From: Marinilabiliales bacterium
GTDB lineage: Bacteria > Bacteroidota > Bacteroidia > Bacteroidales > PUMT01
Direction: 5' to 3'
Assembly (NCBI GenBank): GCA_007695015.1
Contig: REEN01000043.1
Coordinates: forward strand, 1-42,638
Length of the DNA: 42,638 nucleotides
The notes beneath the pieces are model-generated. The model ran no database searches, had not been told where the DNA came from, and saw only the letters and a program-made list of their open reading frames with translations. The position numbers were made by a program, and so were the translations under genes. This document shows, one piece after another, positions 35,633 to 42,425 of the stretch. The number at the start of each line of letters is the position of its first letter. Position 1 is the first letter of the stretch.

Positions 35633-35679
35633 TGACGTAAAATTACGTCGCTTAAATTAAATGACGTATATTTGCGTCA
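35633..35679 (+). promoter_or_regulatory. Twin palindromic operator and promoter of the arsenic operon
   Basis: Two 18-base near-palindromes share one consensus: TGACGTAAAATTACGTCG (35633-35650) and TGACGTATATTTGCGTCA (35662-35679), 29 bases apart start to start. TATATTTG, a -7 box, lies inside the second (35667-35674), so bound repressor would block the promoter. The likely binder is ArsR from 35770. The remaining bases of the gap 35536-35769 show no other gene. Confidence 0.75.
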
Positions 35680-35769
35680 CAATAAGCCGGATTTATATTA
35701 ATGTGGTTATCAGGAATATCTGTAAAACAAGTGAATTTAGATAAATTGGTTCTATAAAATAATGATAAT

Positions 35770-36120
35770 ATGGCAGCAACAAAGGTTTCATTGTTCGGAA
35801 AAGAACTTCAGGCCAGCGCCGCAATGTTCAAGGCACTCGGACACCCGGCCCGGCTGGCTATACTAAAATATCTTGCAGAGATAAAGACATGCATCAGCGG
35901 TGATATATCCGATGAGTTGCCTCTGAGCAGGACAACCGTGAACCAGCACCTGAAGGAGCTTAAAAAAGTTGGCCTGATCTCCGGTACAGTTGACGGGGTT
36001 AAAACAAATTATTGCCTTAATACGGCCACCGTGGACTTGCTGGAAAAAACACTCTCATCATTTATTGAGGAGATAAAAACTGATCCCGGAATTATAAAAA
36101 CTGAAAATGATTGTTGTTGA
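35770..36120 (+). CDS. arsR: ArsR-family arsenic-responsive repressor
   Basis: This 116-residue winged-helix regulator has the HTH segment AMFKALGHPARLAILKYLAE and LPLSRTTVNQHLKELKKVGLISGTVDG. The classical CxC metal motif of the alpha-3 helix is missing. Cysteines occur at 41 (KTCISGD), 82 (YCLN) and at the very end (Cys115, Cys116 in ENDCC), so the sensing site is probably built from a C-terminal pair plus one other Cys, as in some ArsR types with a terminal CC. It should release the twin operator upstream when arsenite binds. It is followed 14 bases later by arsC. Confidence 0.92.
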   Translation: MAATKVSLFGKELQASAAMFKALGHPARLAILKYLAEIKTCISGDISDELPLSRTTVNQHLKELKKVGLISGTVDGVKTNYCLNTATVDLLEKTLSSFIEEIKTDPGIIKTENDCC

Positions 36121-36134
36121 TAATTTAAAATAAG

Positions 36135-36560
36135 ATGAAGATACTTATCCTTTGCACCGGAAATTCATGCCGCAGCCAGATGGCACACGGATTTATGGAA
36201 TCATTTGATAACAGGTTGATTGTACGCTCTGCCGGAACGGAAGCTTCAGGACAGCTTAATAAGAAGGCTGTTGAAGTGATGAAAGATATTGGCATCGATA
36301 TAAGTCACCACACTTCCGACCCTGTGGATAAATACCTGGGAGATGAATGGGACTATGTCATAACAGTATGCGGAGGGGCTAATGAAAACTGCCCGGTATT
36401 TACGGGTAATGTAAAAAAACGTCTCCATATAGGCTTTGACGACCCCTCCCATGTTACCGGAACTGAAGAATATATTCACAGCGAATTTATCCGTGTCAGG
36501 AATGAGATAAAGGAAGGCTTTTTCAAACTGTATAAAGAAGAAATTAAACCTCAATTATAG
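36135..36560 (+). CDS. arsC: Arsenate reductase, low-molecular-weight phosphatase type (thioredoxin-linked)
   Basis: This 141-residue enzyme reduces arsenate to arsenite. The N-terminal P-loop LILCTGNSCRSQMAHG carries the CX5R signature (Cys7, Arg13), and the resolving Cys pair Cys79/Cys86 (VCGGANENCPVF) has the same seven-residue spacing as S. aureus ArsC. The FDDPSHVTG segment supplies the general acid Asp. It is therefore the thioredoxin-coupled type. Its arsenite product would be exported by the Acr3 gene 100 bases downstream. Confidence 0.94.
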   Translation: MKILILCTGNSCRSQMAHGFMESFDNRLIVRSAGTEASGQLNKKAVEVMKDIGIDISHHTSDPVDKYLGDEWDYVITVCGGANENCPVFTGNVKKRLHIGFDDPSHVTGTEEYIHSEFIRVRNEIKEGFFKLYKEEIKPQL

Positions 36561-36659
36561 GATGCACATGGAACCGGATAACAGTTTTTTTACTGGCCAT
36601 AAGCGTCGGTAAAACAGTGTGTTTATAATAGTAATGTTAATCTGAAAAATTGTATTGCC

Positions 36660-37721
36660 ATGACAAATAGTTACGAAAAGGTAACGATACCCGATAAACC
36701 AAAAAAAACCATCGGACTTTTTGAAAAGTACCTTACAATCTGGGTTGCTCTCGGAATTCTTGCAGGTATTCTGATAGGTCATATTGCCGGCGACAGCATT
36801 GAAATAATAAGCAGCATGGAGATAGCAAGGGTGAATATACCGGTTGCCATTCTTATCTGGCTGATGATTTACCCCATGATGCTCCAGATAGATTTTTCAA
36901 GTATCAGGAATATCAGAAAAAGGCCCAGGGGAATAGTGTGGACCGTAATAATTAACTGGCTGATAAAACCCTTTACCATGGCGTTTTTTGCGTGGATATT
37001 TTTCACCAAGGTTTATGCTGCGTGGATTGATCCGGCCTTAGCCGGGGAATATATTGCCGGCGCCATTATTCTGGGTGCAGCCCCCTGTACCGCCATGGTA
37101 TTTGTATGGTCCTACCTTTCCGATGGAGACCCGAATTACACTCTTGTACAGGTCTCCGTAAACAATTTGATCATCCTTGTGGCATTTATTCCCATCGTTG
37201 GCTTGTTACTTGGAATAACAGATGTGATCATTCCTTATGACACACTGGTCGCCAGTGTAGTGATCTTCGTGGTTGTTCCTCTTGTTGCCGGGGTTATCAC
37301 CCAGCGGATCCTTATGAAATCAAAGGGAGAAGAGTGGTTTAAGAAAGAATTCCTTCCCAGGTTAAAGCCGGTAAGCATTATAGCCCTTTTGATAACTCTT
37401 GTTCTGTTGTTTGCATTCCAGGGACAGAATATCCTGAACAATCCGCTGATAATTTTGCTTGCTGCCGTGCCGCTCGTGATACAGACCTACTTTATCTTTT
37501 TTATTGCCTGGTACGGCGGAAAAAAACTGAAGCTTCCACATGCCGTTTGTGCACCTGCAGCCATGATAGGCGCCAGTAATTTCTTTGAACTGGCAGTTGC
37601 CGTGGCTATTGCCCTGTTCGGACTGCAATCACCCGCTGCGCTGGTTACGGTTGTAGGGGTACTTGTTGAAGTGCCTGTCATGCTTTCACTTGTTGCCTTT
37701 GCCAACAGGAAGAAGTTTTGA
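36660..37721 (+). CDS. acr3: Acr3-family arsenite efflux permease
   Basis: This 353-residue inner-membrane protein has ten hydrophobic helices. Acr3 hallmarks include PVAILIWLMIYPMMLQIDFS, RGIVWTVIINWLIKPFTMAFFAWIFF, GAAPCTAMVFVWSYLSDGDPNYTLVQVSVNNL with the conserved Cys of helix 4 (about residue 143), and the QTYFIFFIAWYGGKKLKLPHAVCAPAAMIGASNFFELAVAVAI segment with a conserved Glu. It extrudes arsenite using the proton motive force. It has a 30-residue polar N-terminal cytoplasmic extension. It belongs to the arsR-arsC transcript, the 99-base gap showing no terminator. Confidence 0.94.
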   Translation: MTNSYEKVTIPDKPKKTIGLFEKYLTIWVALGILAGILIGHIAGDSIEIISSMEIARVNIPVAILIWLMIYPMMLQIDFSSIRNIRKRPRGIVWTVIINWLIKPFTMAFFAWIFFTKVYAAWIDPALAGEYIAGAIILGAAPCTAMVFVWSYLSDGDPNYTLVQVSVNNLIILVAFIPIVGLLLGITDVIIPYDTLVASVVIFVVVPLVAGVITQRILMKSKGEEWFKKEFLPRLKPVSIIALLITLVLLFAFQGQNILNNPLIILLAAVPLVIQTYFIFFIAWYGGKKLKLPHAVCAPAAMIGASNFFELAVAVAIALFGLQSPAALVTVVGVLVEVPVMLSLVAFANRKKF

Positions 37722-37842
37722 GCTAATTGATGATTTCCCGGACAATAAATTTATAAGCAATATTGGATCCCTGGACATTTCTGAAGTCATTTTCTGACCT
37801 TTCAAGGTCCTGAATATTATTTCAGTATTTATTTTGTAATTG

Positions 37843-37882
37843 TTGAAACTTTTTCAATACTTGTTCGTTATTTTGCGAACAA
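37843..37882 (+). promoter_or_regulatory. Nested palindromes before the ArsP-like gene
   Basis: TTGAAA-CTT-TTTCAA (37843-37857) is followed by TTGTTCG (37861-37867), an eight-base spacer containing TTATTTTG, and CGAACAA (37876-37882). The spacer resembles a -7 box with one base missing. The motif differs from the arsR operator, so this gene may answer to a different repressor. The rest of the gap 37722-37897 looks empty. Confidence 0.55.
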
Positions 37883-37897
37883 TTATAAGATTTTATT

Positions 37898-39220
37898 ATG
37901 GATTGGAAAGTTGAAGTTAAAAAGCTTTGGTGGATAGGCTTCTTTTTTCTGCTTGCATATTATATGCCACTTGAAAGTGCCCGTTTCCAGGAAGCTGTTG
38001 CTGCTACTCTCGACCTGGTTCGCTGGTACGCACAAGAGCATGTTATTCTATGCCTTATCCCGGCGTTTTTTATTGCCGGGGTTATAGCGGTTTTTGTAAG
38101 TCAGGGGTCAGTATTGAAATATTTCGGTGCCCGGGCAAATAAATACCTGGCCTATTCTGTTGCATCTGTATCGGGAACTATACTTGCAGTATGCTCCTGT
38201 ACAATTTTACCACTGTTTTCAAGCATTCACAAAAGAGGTGCCGGACTGGGCCCTGCGGTTGCGTTCCTTTATTCCGGACCAGCTATAAATATACTTGCGA
38301 TCATTCTTACAGCCCGTATACTGGGCTGGGAACTGGGAGTTGCCAGGGTGGTCGGAGCTGTTATATTTGCTATTGTTATCGGGCTATTGATGGCGTTTTT
38401 TTTCAGGAAAGAAGAGAAGGAAAAGGAGGAAGCTCAGATGAATATTGCTGCTCCCCCGGAAAAGCGTCCTCTCTGGCAGACTTCGCTCCATTTTTTCACC
38501 CTGGTGCTGATCCTCGTGTTCGCCAACTGGGGAGCGCCGGAGGGCGGAGTTGAGAGCGGAGGATGGTATTTCATCTGGTCGAATAAATGGTATATAACAG
38601 GGTTGCTCGGACTGGTTCTGGCATATTCACTTATAAGGGTTCTGAAAATAGCCTGGTGGAAAGTTGCTGCATCTGCTTTGGCCGTAGTGATTTCATCACT
38701 TGTTTTCCCGGGACCGATGGTGCCGTTTCTTGTAGCTATAGCTGCCCTGGCTGTCATTACATTAACCAGTGATGAAGAAAACCGGGAATGGACCCTTTCG
38801 TCATGGGACTTTGCCAAGCAGATCATGCCCCTTCTTGCGCTTGGTGTTATTATTGCCGGCTTCCTGCTTGGTTCGACTCATGGCGACACGGCAATTGCCG
38901 GTATTATTCCCGACCACTGGATAAGTACCCTTGTCGGCGGAAATTCATTGTGGAGTAATCTTTTTGCTTCAGTAGTCGGCGCTTTTATGTATTTTGCAAC
39001 CCTCACAGAGGTGCCTATCCTTCAGGGCCTGATCGGGTCAGGAATGGGACAGGGACCGGCTCTGGCGCTGCTACTTGCAGGACCGTCACTTTCATTACCC
39101 AATATGCTGGTAATCCATAGTGTGATGGGAACCAGAAAGACTTCGGTTTTCGTGGGACTGGTGATAGTAATGGCAACACTCAGCGGATTGATATATGGTT
39201 CTATAGTATCAACCGGATAA
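37898..39220 (+). CDS. arsP: ArsP-like permease (PF03773 family)
   Basis: This 440-residue inner-membrane permease has two related halves of membrane helices. The CSCTILPLF motif (about residues 98-106) and PAINILAIILTARILG match the permease family that includes the methylarsenite exporter ArsP and also other uncharacterised members. A charged cytoplasmic loop (RKEEKEKEEAQMNIAAPPEKRP, about 170-191) separates the halves. The second half has FATLTEVPILQGLIGSGMGQGPALALLLAGPSLSLPN. Clustering with arsR-arsC-acr3 supports organoarsenical export, but many relatives have unknown substrates. Own upstream palindromes suggest separate regulation from the arsR operon. Confidence 0.8.
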   Translation: MDWKVEVKKLWWIGFFFLLAYYMPLESARFQEAVAATLDLVRWYAQEHVILCLIPAFFIAGVIAVFVSQGSVLKYFGARANKYLAYSVASVSGTILAVCSCTILPLFSSIHKRGAGLGPAVAFLYSGPAINILAIILTARILGWELGVARVVGAVIFAIVIGLLMAFFFRKEEKEKEEAQMNIAAPPEKRPLWQTSLHFFTLVLILVFANWGAPEGGVESGGWYFIWSNKWYITGLLGLVLAYSLIRVLKIAWWKVAASALAVVISSLVFPGPMVPFLVAIAALAVITLTSDEENREWTLSSWDFAKQIMPLLALGVIIAGFLLGSTHGDTAIAGIIPDHWISTLVGGNSLWSNLFASVVGAFMYFATLTEVPILQGLIGSGMGQGPALALLLAGPSLSLPNMLVIHSVMGTRKTSVFVGLVIVMATLSGLIYGSIVSTG

Positions 39221-39247
39221 TACTCTCAAAAAAAGACAACCTGCCAA

Positions 39248-39404
39248 ATCAGCCGTCAGGATAAAGGGGAACCTCAGACCATCGGGCTATTTTTTCAACA
39301 AAACGGCGGACACGGTTGACACGGCGGACACCGCCGTCAATTTTTTCCCGCTTTCAGCGGGATTTTCGGGGGGAGCTTTTTTTACTTGCAGGAAAATAGT
39401 TTTT
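39248..39404 (+). repeat. Direct repeat copy A (about 157 bp) with two hairpins
   Basis: It is near-identical to 41646-41801. Inside are ACGGCGG-ACA-CCGCCGT (39321-39337) and CCCGCT-TTC-AGCGGG (39347-39361), plus two direct ACGGCGGACAC units (39303-39313, 39321-39331). It starts 28 bases after the ArsP stop and lies 205 bases downstream of the abiEii stop (minus strand). No protein frame is conserved with any known family. Bases 39405-39609 show nothing I can name. Confidence 0.85.
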
Positions 39405-39609
39405 TGGCGGAAAAGAAATATGACAAAAAACTATGTGTTGAGGGCATTTATATTTGAGCCAAATTTGAGCCCATTGTGAGCCAACTATGAGCCCACTCCT
39501 TATCCAGCAATATGCCGGGATTCCATAAGGATAATCTCTCGTTATAAACGCTGAGTTGGATAGAAGAGCCTTTGTAATACTTGTGAACAGTGGCATTCAG
39601 ACCGATTTA

Positions 39610-40437
39610 TTATTTACATTTTTCAAATTTTCTCAATTGCTTGTTGAAATCCCTCCACACATCTTTAAAGTTTCGCAGATCTTTAATCTGATGACTTAGA
39701 TTCTTTGTCCATGCTTTCTCAAAAATTTTCTCCTTAGCAATCACTTTTTGAACAAATTCTTTGGAATCATGACCTTTATGTTCTGCTTTCAGTTGAAATT
39801 CGATAAATACATCCTGTAATTCAATGCCTTGTATATTTATTAAGTACTCAAAATCATATAAATCACGTGGTATTGTCCTTCCCATCAGGGCAACCATTTT
39901 TTCAATGACTATTTCCTCCAGACTATAACTTGTAATGGTTACCTCATCCTCTTCCTCAAGATCTGAGTAATTATTCACCATTGGTTTTTTCACAACTTCA
40001 AATTCAAGTTTTTCACCTCTCCCAATATCAGTCTTGATATGATAGCTTTTGCCTCCGAGCGGGCCGATATATTCAATGTAGAATTTAATGGATCCGGATT
40101 CATGAACTTCCTTTGAATCTTCAGTTATAGTCAGATCAATATTGGCAGCCTCTCTGATGTTTCCAAATACTTCATTAAATGCTTTGTAAATTTCTTCATC
40201 CGAAAGTGTTTTTTCCAATGATGGTTCAATCGTGAAGTCAATATCCTCAGAGTATCGGTAGTCCACGATAAAGATCTTTTTTATACAAGTTCCACCTTTA
40301 AAGATTAAAGCATCCTTTAAAATACCATGGCTATAAACACCCCATAATACCCAGGATATAATATAATCCTTTTCAATTTGCTGAGGTCTGACGCCTTCGC
40401 TATTTGCTATTTTCAAAATCTCCTGAGATTTGATCAT
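39610..40437 (-). CDS. abiEii: AbiEii/AbiGii-family nucleotidyltransferase toxin
   Basis: This 275-residue toxin of a type IV system belongs to the DUF1814 nucleotidyltransferase group. Motif I is KGGTCIKKI (Gly48, Gly49, Thr50), followed by RYSEDIDFTI with Ser63, Asp65 and Asp67, the catalytic S-x-D-x-D pattern of the family. Later blocks are IKFYIEYIGPLGG, EEIVIEKMVALMGRTIPRDLYDFEYL, and a Lys-rich C-terminus. In characterised AbiE systems the toxin modifies tRNA or acts with a nucleotide and blocks phage growth; the exact action here is unknown. It overlaps the antitoxin gene by four bases (ATGA) and is read after it. Confidence 0.88.
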   Translation of the reverse strand: MIKSQEILKIANSEGVRPQQIEKDYIISWVLWGVYSHGILKDALIFKGGTCIKKIFIVDYRYSEDIDFTIEPSLEKTLSDEEIYKAFNEVFGNIREAANIDLTITEDSKEVHESGSIKFYIEYIGPLGGKSYHIKTDIGRGEKLEFEVVKKPMVNNYSDLEEEDEVTITSYSLEEIVIEKMVALMGRTIPRDLYDFEYLINIQGIELQDVFIEFQLKAEHKGHDSKEFVQKVIAKEKIFEKAWTKNLSHQIKDLRNFKDVWRDFNKQLRKFEKCK

Positions 40438-41246
40438 GTGAATATTGAGTTTATAATAGTACTTATATCAATATTGATCTTCAAGCCGAATTTTGAGTCT
40501 TTCCGGCCTTGATTTGGACCGGTGGTATCGAGAACTGGAAAACTTGGACCAATTTCTTTTAACATTTCATCATAATGGTTTGTCCAGGTAAGACCGAGCA
40601 ATTCCACAAGAAACAAGTATCTCTTCTTTGTGGCCTCGCTTGCATTACGGTTTAAGTACTCAAGTAATTTCCGATAATCGATTTTTTCCTTTGTTTCATA
40701 CAATGCTTTGCCAATTTCAACCAATCCACCACTTAAATGCGGGCGTGTCAAAGCATCAACAAATGTTTTCTCAAGATCACTGACCATTACTTTATTATGC
40801 TTGTCGATCCATATGTTTTTAAACCCAAAGAATCTTTTTTCTATGTGATATACAAATTGGAATTCAACTCCCCGGATTTTTTTTATGGAAGGTTTTATCT
40901 GTAGATCAGTTACGATAATCTCTTTCAGGCTTGGTTGGGTTATTAATCCATGTACCTGCATTGCTGAATAATATCCAATGTAATATTTTTTACCCCTCAT
41001 TAAATATTTGGCAACAAGGTGCCAATCCGGAACATACTTTTGGGGATCAGCACTTGGAGGGACAATGTAATAAAGATTCCGGCTAAGTTTTATCAACATG
41101 CCCTTTTCAACCATCCCTGAAAGAACTCTCGAAAGATAAATTTTATTAACATCGGGATACTTAAACAACACATCCTGAAAAGTAAAACAATCCTGATCAG
41201 CACCAGAAAACCTTTTAATAATGTCCCAACTAACTGTATTTCTCAT
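40434..41246 (-). CDS. abiEi: AbiEi-family antitoxin/regulator
   Basis: The ATG at 41246 (MRNTVSWDIIKRFSGAD) is preferred to a GTG at 41279, whose extra residues lie in the predicted leader. The 270-residue protein has a winged-helix N-terminal part (DVLFKYPDVNKIYLSRVLSGMVEKGMLIKLSRNLYYI) and an AbiEi-like central domain (YIGYYSAMQVHGLI, PSLKEIIVTDLQIKP, KVMVSDLEKTFVDALTRPHLSGGLVEIGKAL). AbiEi proteins neutralise the toxin and repress their own promoter by binding repeated sites. The four-base overlap with abiEii confirms a shared transcript. Confidence 0.86.
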   Translation of the reverse strand: MRNTVSWDIIKRFSGADQDCFTFQDVLFKYPDVNKIYLSRVLSGMVEKGMLIKLSRNLYYIVPPSADPQKYVPDWHLVAKYLMRGKKYYIGYYSAMQVHGLITQPSLKEIIVTDLQIKPSIKKIRGVEFQFVYHIEKRFFGFKNIWIDKHNKVMVSDLEKTFVDALTRPHLSGGLVEIGKALYETKEKIDYRKLLEYLNRNASEATKKRYLFLVELLGLTWTNHYDEMLKEIGPSFPVLDTTGPNQGRKDSKFGLKINIDISTIINSIFT

Positions 41247-41260
41247 CTTGCAGATATATA

Positions 41261-41341
41261 TTATCCCGTTATTATACACTATTCAGCAATACAAAGATAA
41301 TAAATGTTAAATAATTAACAATTATTATTCGGTTATTATAT
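41261..41341 (-). promoter_or_regulatory. abiE promoter flanked by a repeated site
   Basis: On the minus strand, TTG (41321-41319), 19 bases, then TATCTTTG (41299-41292) is a full promoter match. Two 17-base copies, TTATCCCGTTATTATAC (41261-41277) and TTATTCGGTTATTATAT (41325-41341), differ at three positions and lie on either side of it. They are candidate AbiEi binding sites, with the caution that the area is AT-rich. Confidence 0.6.
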
Positions 41342-41645
41342 ATAATATGATAATTCACAGATAGTAATTACCTGTAATAAATTCTGGTTTGATAAGTCAT
41401 GAATTATCTCTGTGGAGAACCGGGTGGGGGTAGGAAAGTAAAGGACACCGACCAAAAAATGGAAGATGTCCTGTCATGTCGCAAACTTCTGAACGAAGTT
41501 CGAACTTTTTTTCAACAAAAAATTCACAGAGACAATTAGATATCAACATATTACAGATATTTATCAGGGACCACCCCACCCGTCGGGATGCGTTGGCCAT
41601 CAATATTAACCGGGCGACGGGGCTGTTCGGCAGGTCGGCGGACAC
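41342..41645. other. Intergenic stretch with no gene seen
   Basis: Between the abiE promoter and repeat copy B. It holds a small hairpin (ACTTC-TGAAC-GAAGT, about 41487-41501) and a GAAC-GAA-GTTC overlap. A possible frame at 41476-41688 runs into the repeat and shows no family features. The bases GGCGGACAC before copy B echo the motif inside the repeats. Confidence 0.4.
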
Positions 41646-41801
41646 ATCAGCCGTCAGGATAAACGGGAACCTCAGACCATCGGGCTAATTTTTCAACAAA
41701 ACGGCAGACACAGTTGACACGGCGGATACCGTCGTCAATTTTTTCCCGCTTTCAGCGGGATTTTCGGGGGACGCTTTTTTCACTTGCAGGAAGATAGTTT
41801 T
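41646..41801 (+). repeat. Direct repeat copy B (about 156 bp) with two hairpins
   Basis: It shares roughly nine of ten bases with copy A at 39248. The hairpins are kept: ACGGCGG/CCGTCGT (41719-41735), where a C-to-T change leaves a G-T wobble pair, and CCCGCT/AGCGGG (41745-41759). It lies 60 bases after the vapC stop on the minus strand, the same side as copy A relative to abiEii. Similarity stops shortly after TAGTTTT. Confidence 0.85.
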
Positions 41802-41860
41802 AACCAGTCTGGCGAAAAAAACTCATCTAATATTTAAAAAATCAGGGTTTACACCAATAA

Positions 41861-42232
41861 CTAAAAATCCACAATGACCGAAATAATATCATCTATGGTT
41901 TTAAATCCTTTATCGGCCGTTATTAGCGGAATATTAAGATAATGAGCAGTGGCAGCAATAATGGCATCAGGTAATTTAAGGTTATTGGTTTTTCGAATGT
42001 TAATGGCAGTATCTTTTATACTTCTATTAATATCAATAATCTTACAATTACTTAAAAACCTCCTGATAGTCTGAATTTCTAATGTAGTATGGCCATCAAA
42101 AGAGAGTAATTCCATCTCTGTTATAAAGGAAACCCACAAATCCCTTTCGTAAAGTAGCTCATATACTCTTTCATTACCTTTAAAAAGGTAGATAAGGATA
42201 TTGGTATCGACTAAGAGACTATTCCCACTCAT
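41861..42232 (-). CDS. vapC: PIN-domain ribonuclease toxin (VapC family)
   Basis: This 123-residue PIN-fold RNase starts MSGNSLLVDTNILIYL. Acidic metal ligands are visible at Asp9, Glu41 (ITEMELLSF), Asp89 (LKLPDAIIAATAHYL) and Asp107 (LITADKGF), so it should be active. VapC toxins cut tRNA or rRNA when unbound. The vapB frame extends 14 bases into this gene. The repeat copy B begins 60 bases after its stop codon. Confidence 0.93.
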   Translation of the reverse strand: MSGNSLLVDTNILIYLFKGNERVYELLYERDLWVSFITEMELLSFDGHTTLEIQTIRRFLSNCKIIDINRSIKDTAINIRKTNNLKLPDAIIAATAHYLNIPLITADKGFKTIDDIISVIVDF

Positions 42233-42395
42233 CCCTTATTTCTTTCTGATATTGCAATGGATCAATATGCTGAAATTGAACTTTGCCCATGTACTTCCGC
42301 AGGTTGAATTTGCGTTTCTTTGCTGTAATTTTCTCAATCTCATTGTCAACCTGCGATCGGCTTACAGATTTTTTCACTTCTATTATTTTCCCCAT
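42219..42395 (-). CDS. vapB: VapB-like antitoxin
   Basis: This 58-residue ORF overlaps vapC by 14 bases. It reads MGKIIEVKKSVSRSQVDNEI, then a Lys-rich middle (EKITAKKRKFNLRKYMGKV), then a C-terminal DPLQYQKEIRDEWE. This last block matches the toxin-wrapping end of antitoxins that partner PIN proteins in Bacteroidota (pattern '...DPxxxQxxxRxEWE'). The N-terminal half should be the DNA-binding part, but no named fold is certain. Coupling and position make the antitoxin role likely. Confidence 0.78.
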   Translation of the reverse strand: MGKIIEVKKSVSRSQVDNEIEKITAKKRKFNLRKYMGKVQFQHIDPLQYQKEIRDEWE

Positions 42396-42404
42396 GACGC
42401 TGTT

Positions 42405-42425
42405 GTTTACACAAATATAGTAAAC
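42405..42425 (-). promoter_or_regulatory. vapBC promoter box inside a palindrome
   Basis: GTTTAC (42405-42410), nine bases, GTAAAC (42420-42425) is a perfect inverted repeat. Minus-strand TATATTTG (42419-42412), a -7 box, lies inside it, about 17 bases before the vapB ATG. No clear -33 element is seen. From 42426 to the window end nothing can be named. Confidence 0.6.

Noticed and set aside
41476-41688. A 70-residue plus-strand ORF
   Set aside because: It runs from unnamed intergenic sequence into repeat copy B and has no family features; in copy A the same frame continues differently.
39248-41801. The repeats as integron attC sites
   Set aside because: No GTTRRRY/RYYYAAC box pair at the ends and no integrase in view; only the cassette-like layout fits.
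39248-41801. The repeats as ends of an insertion sequence or transposon
   Set aside because: They are direct, not inverted, and no transposase gene lies between or beside them.
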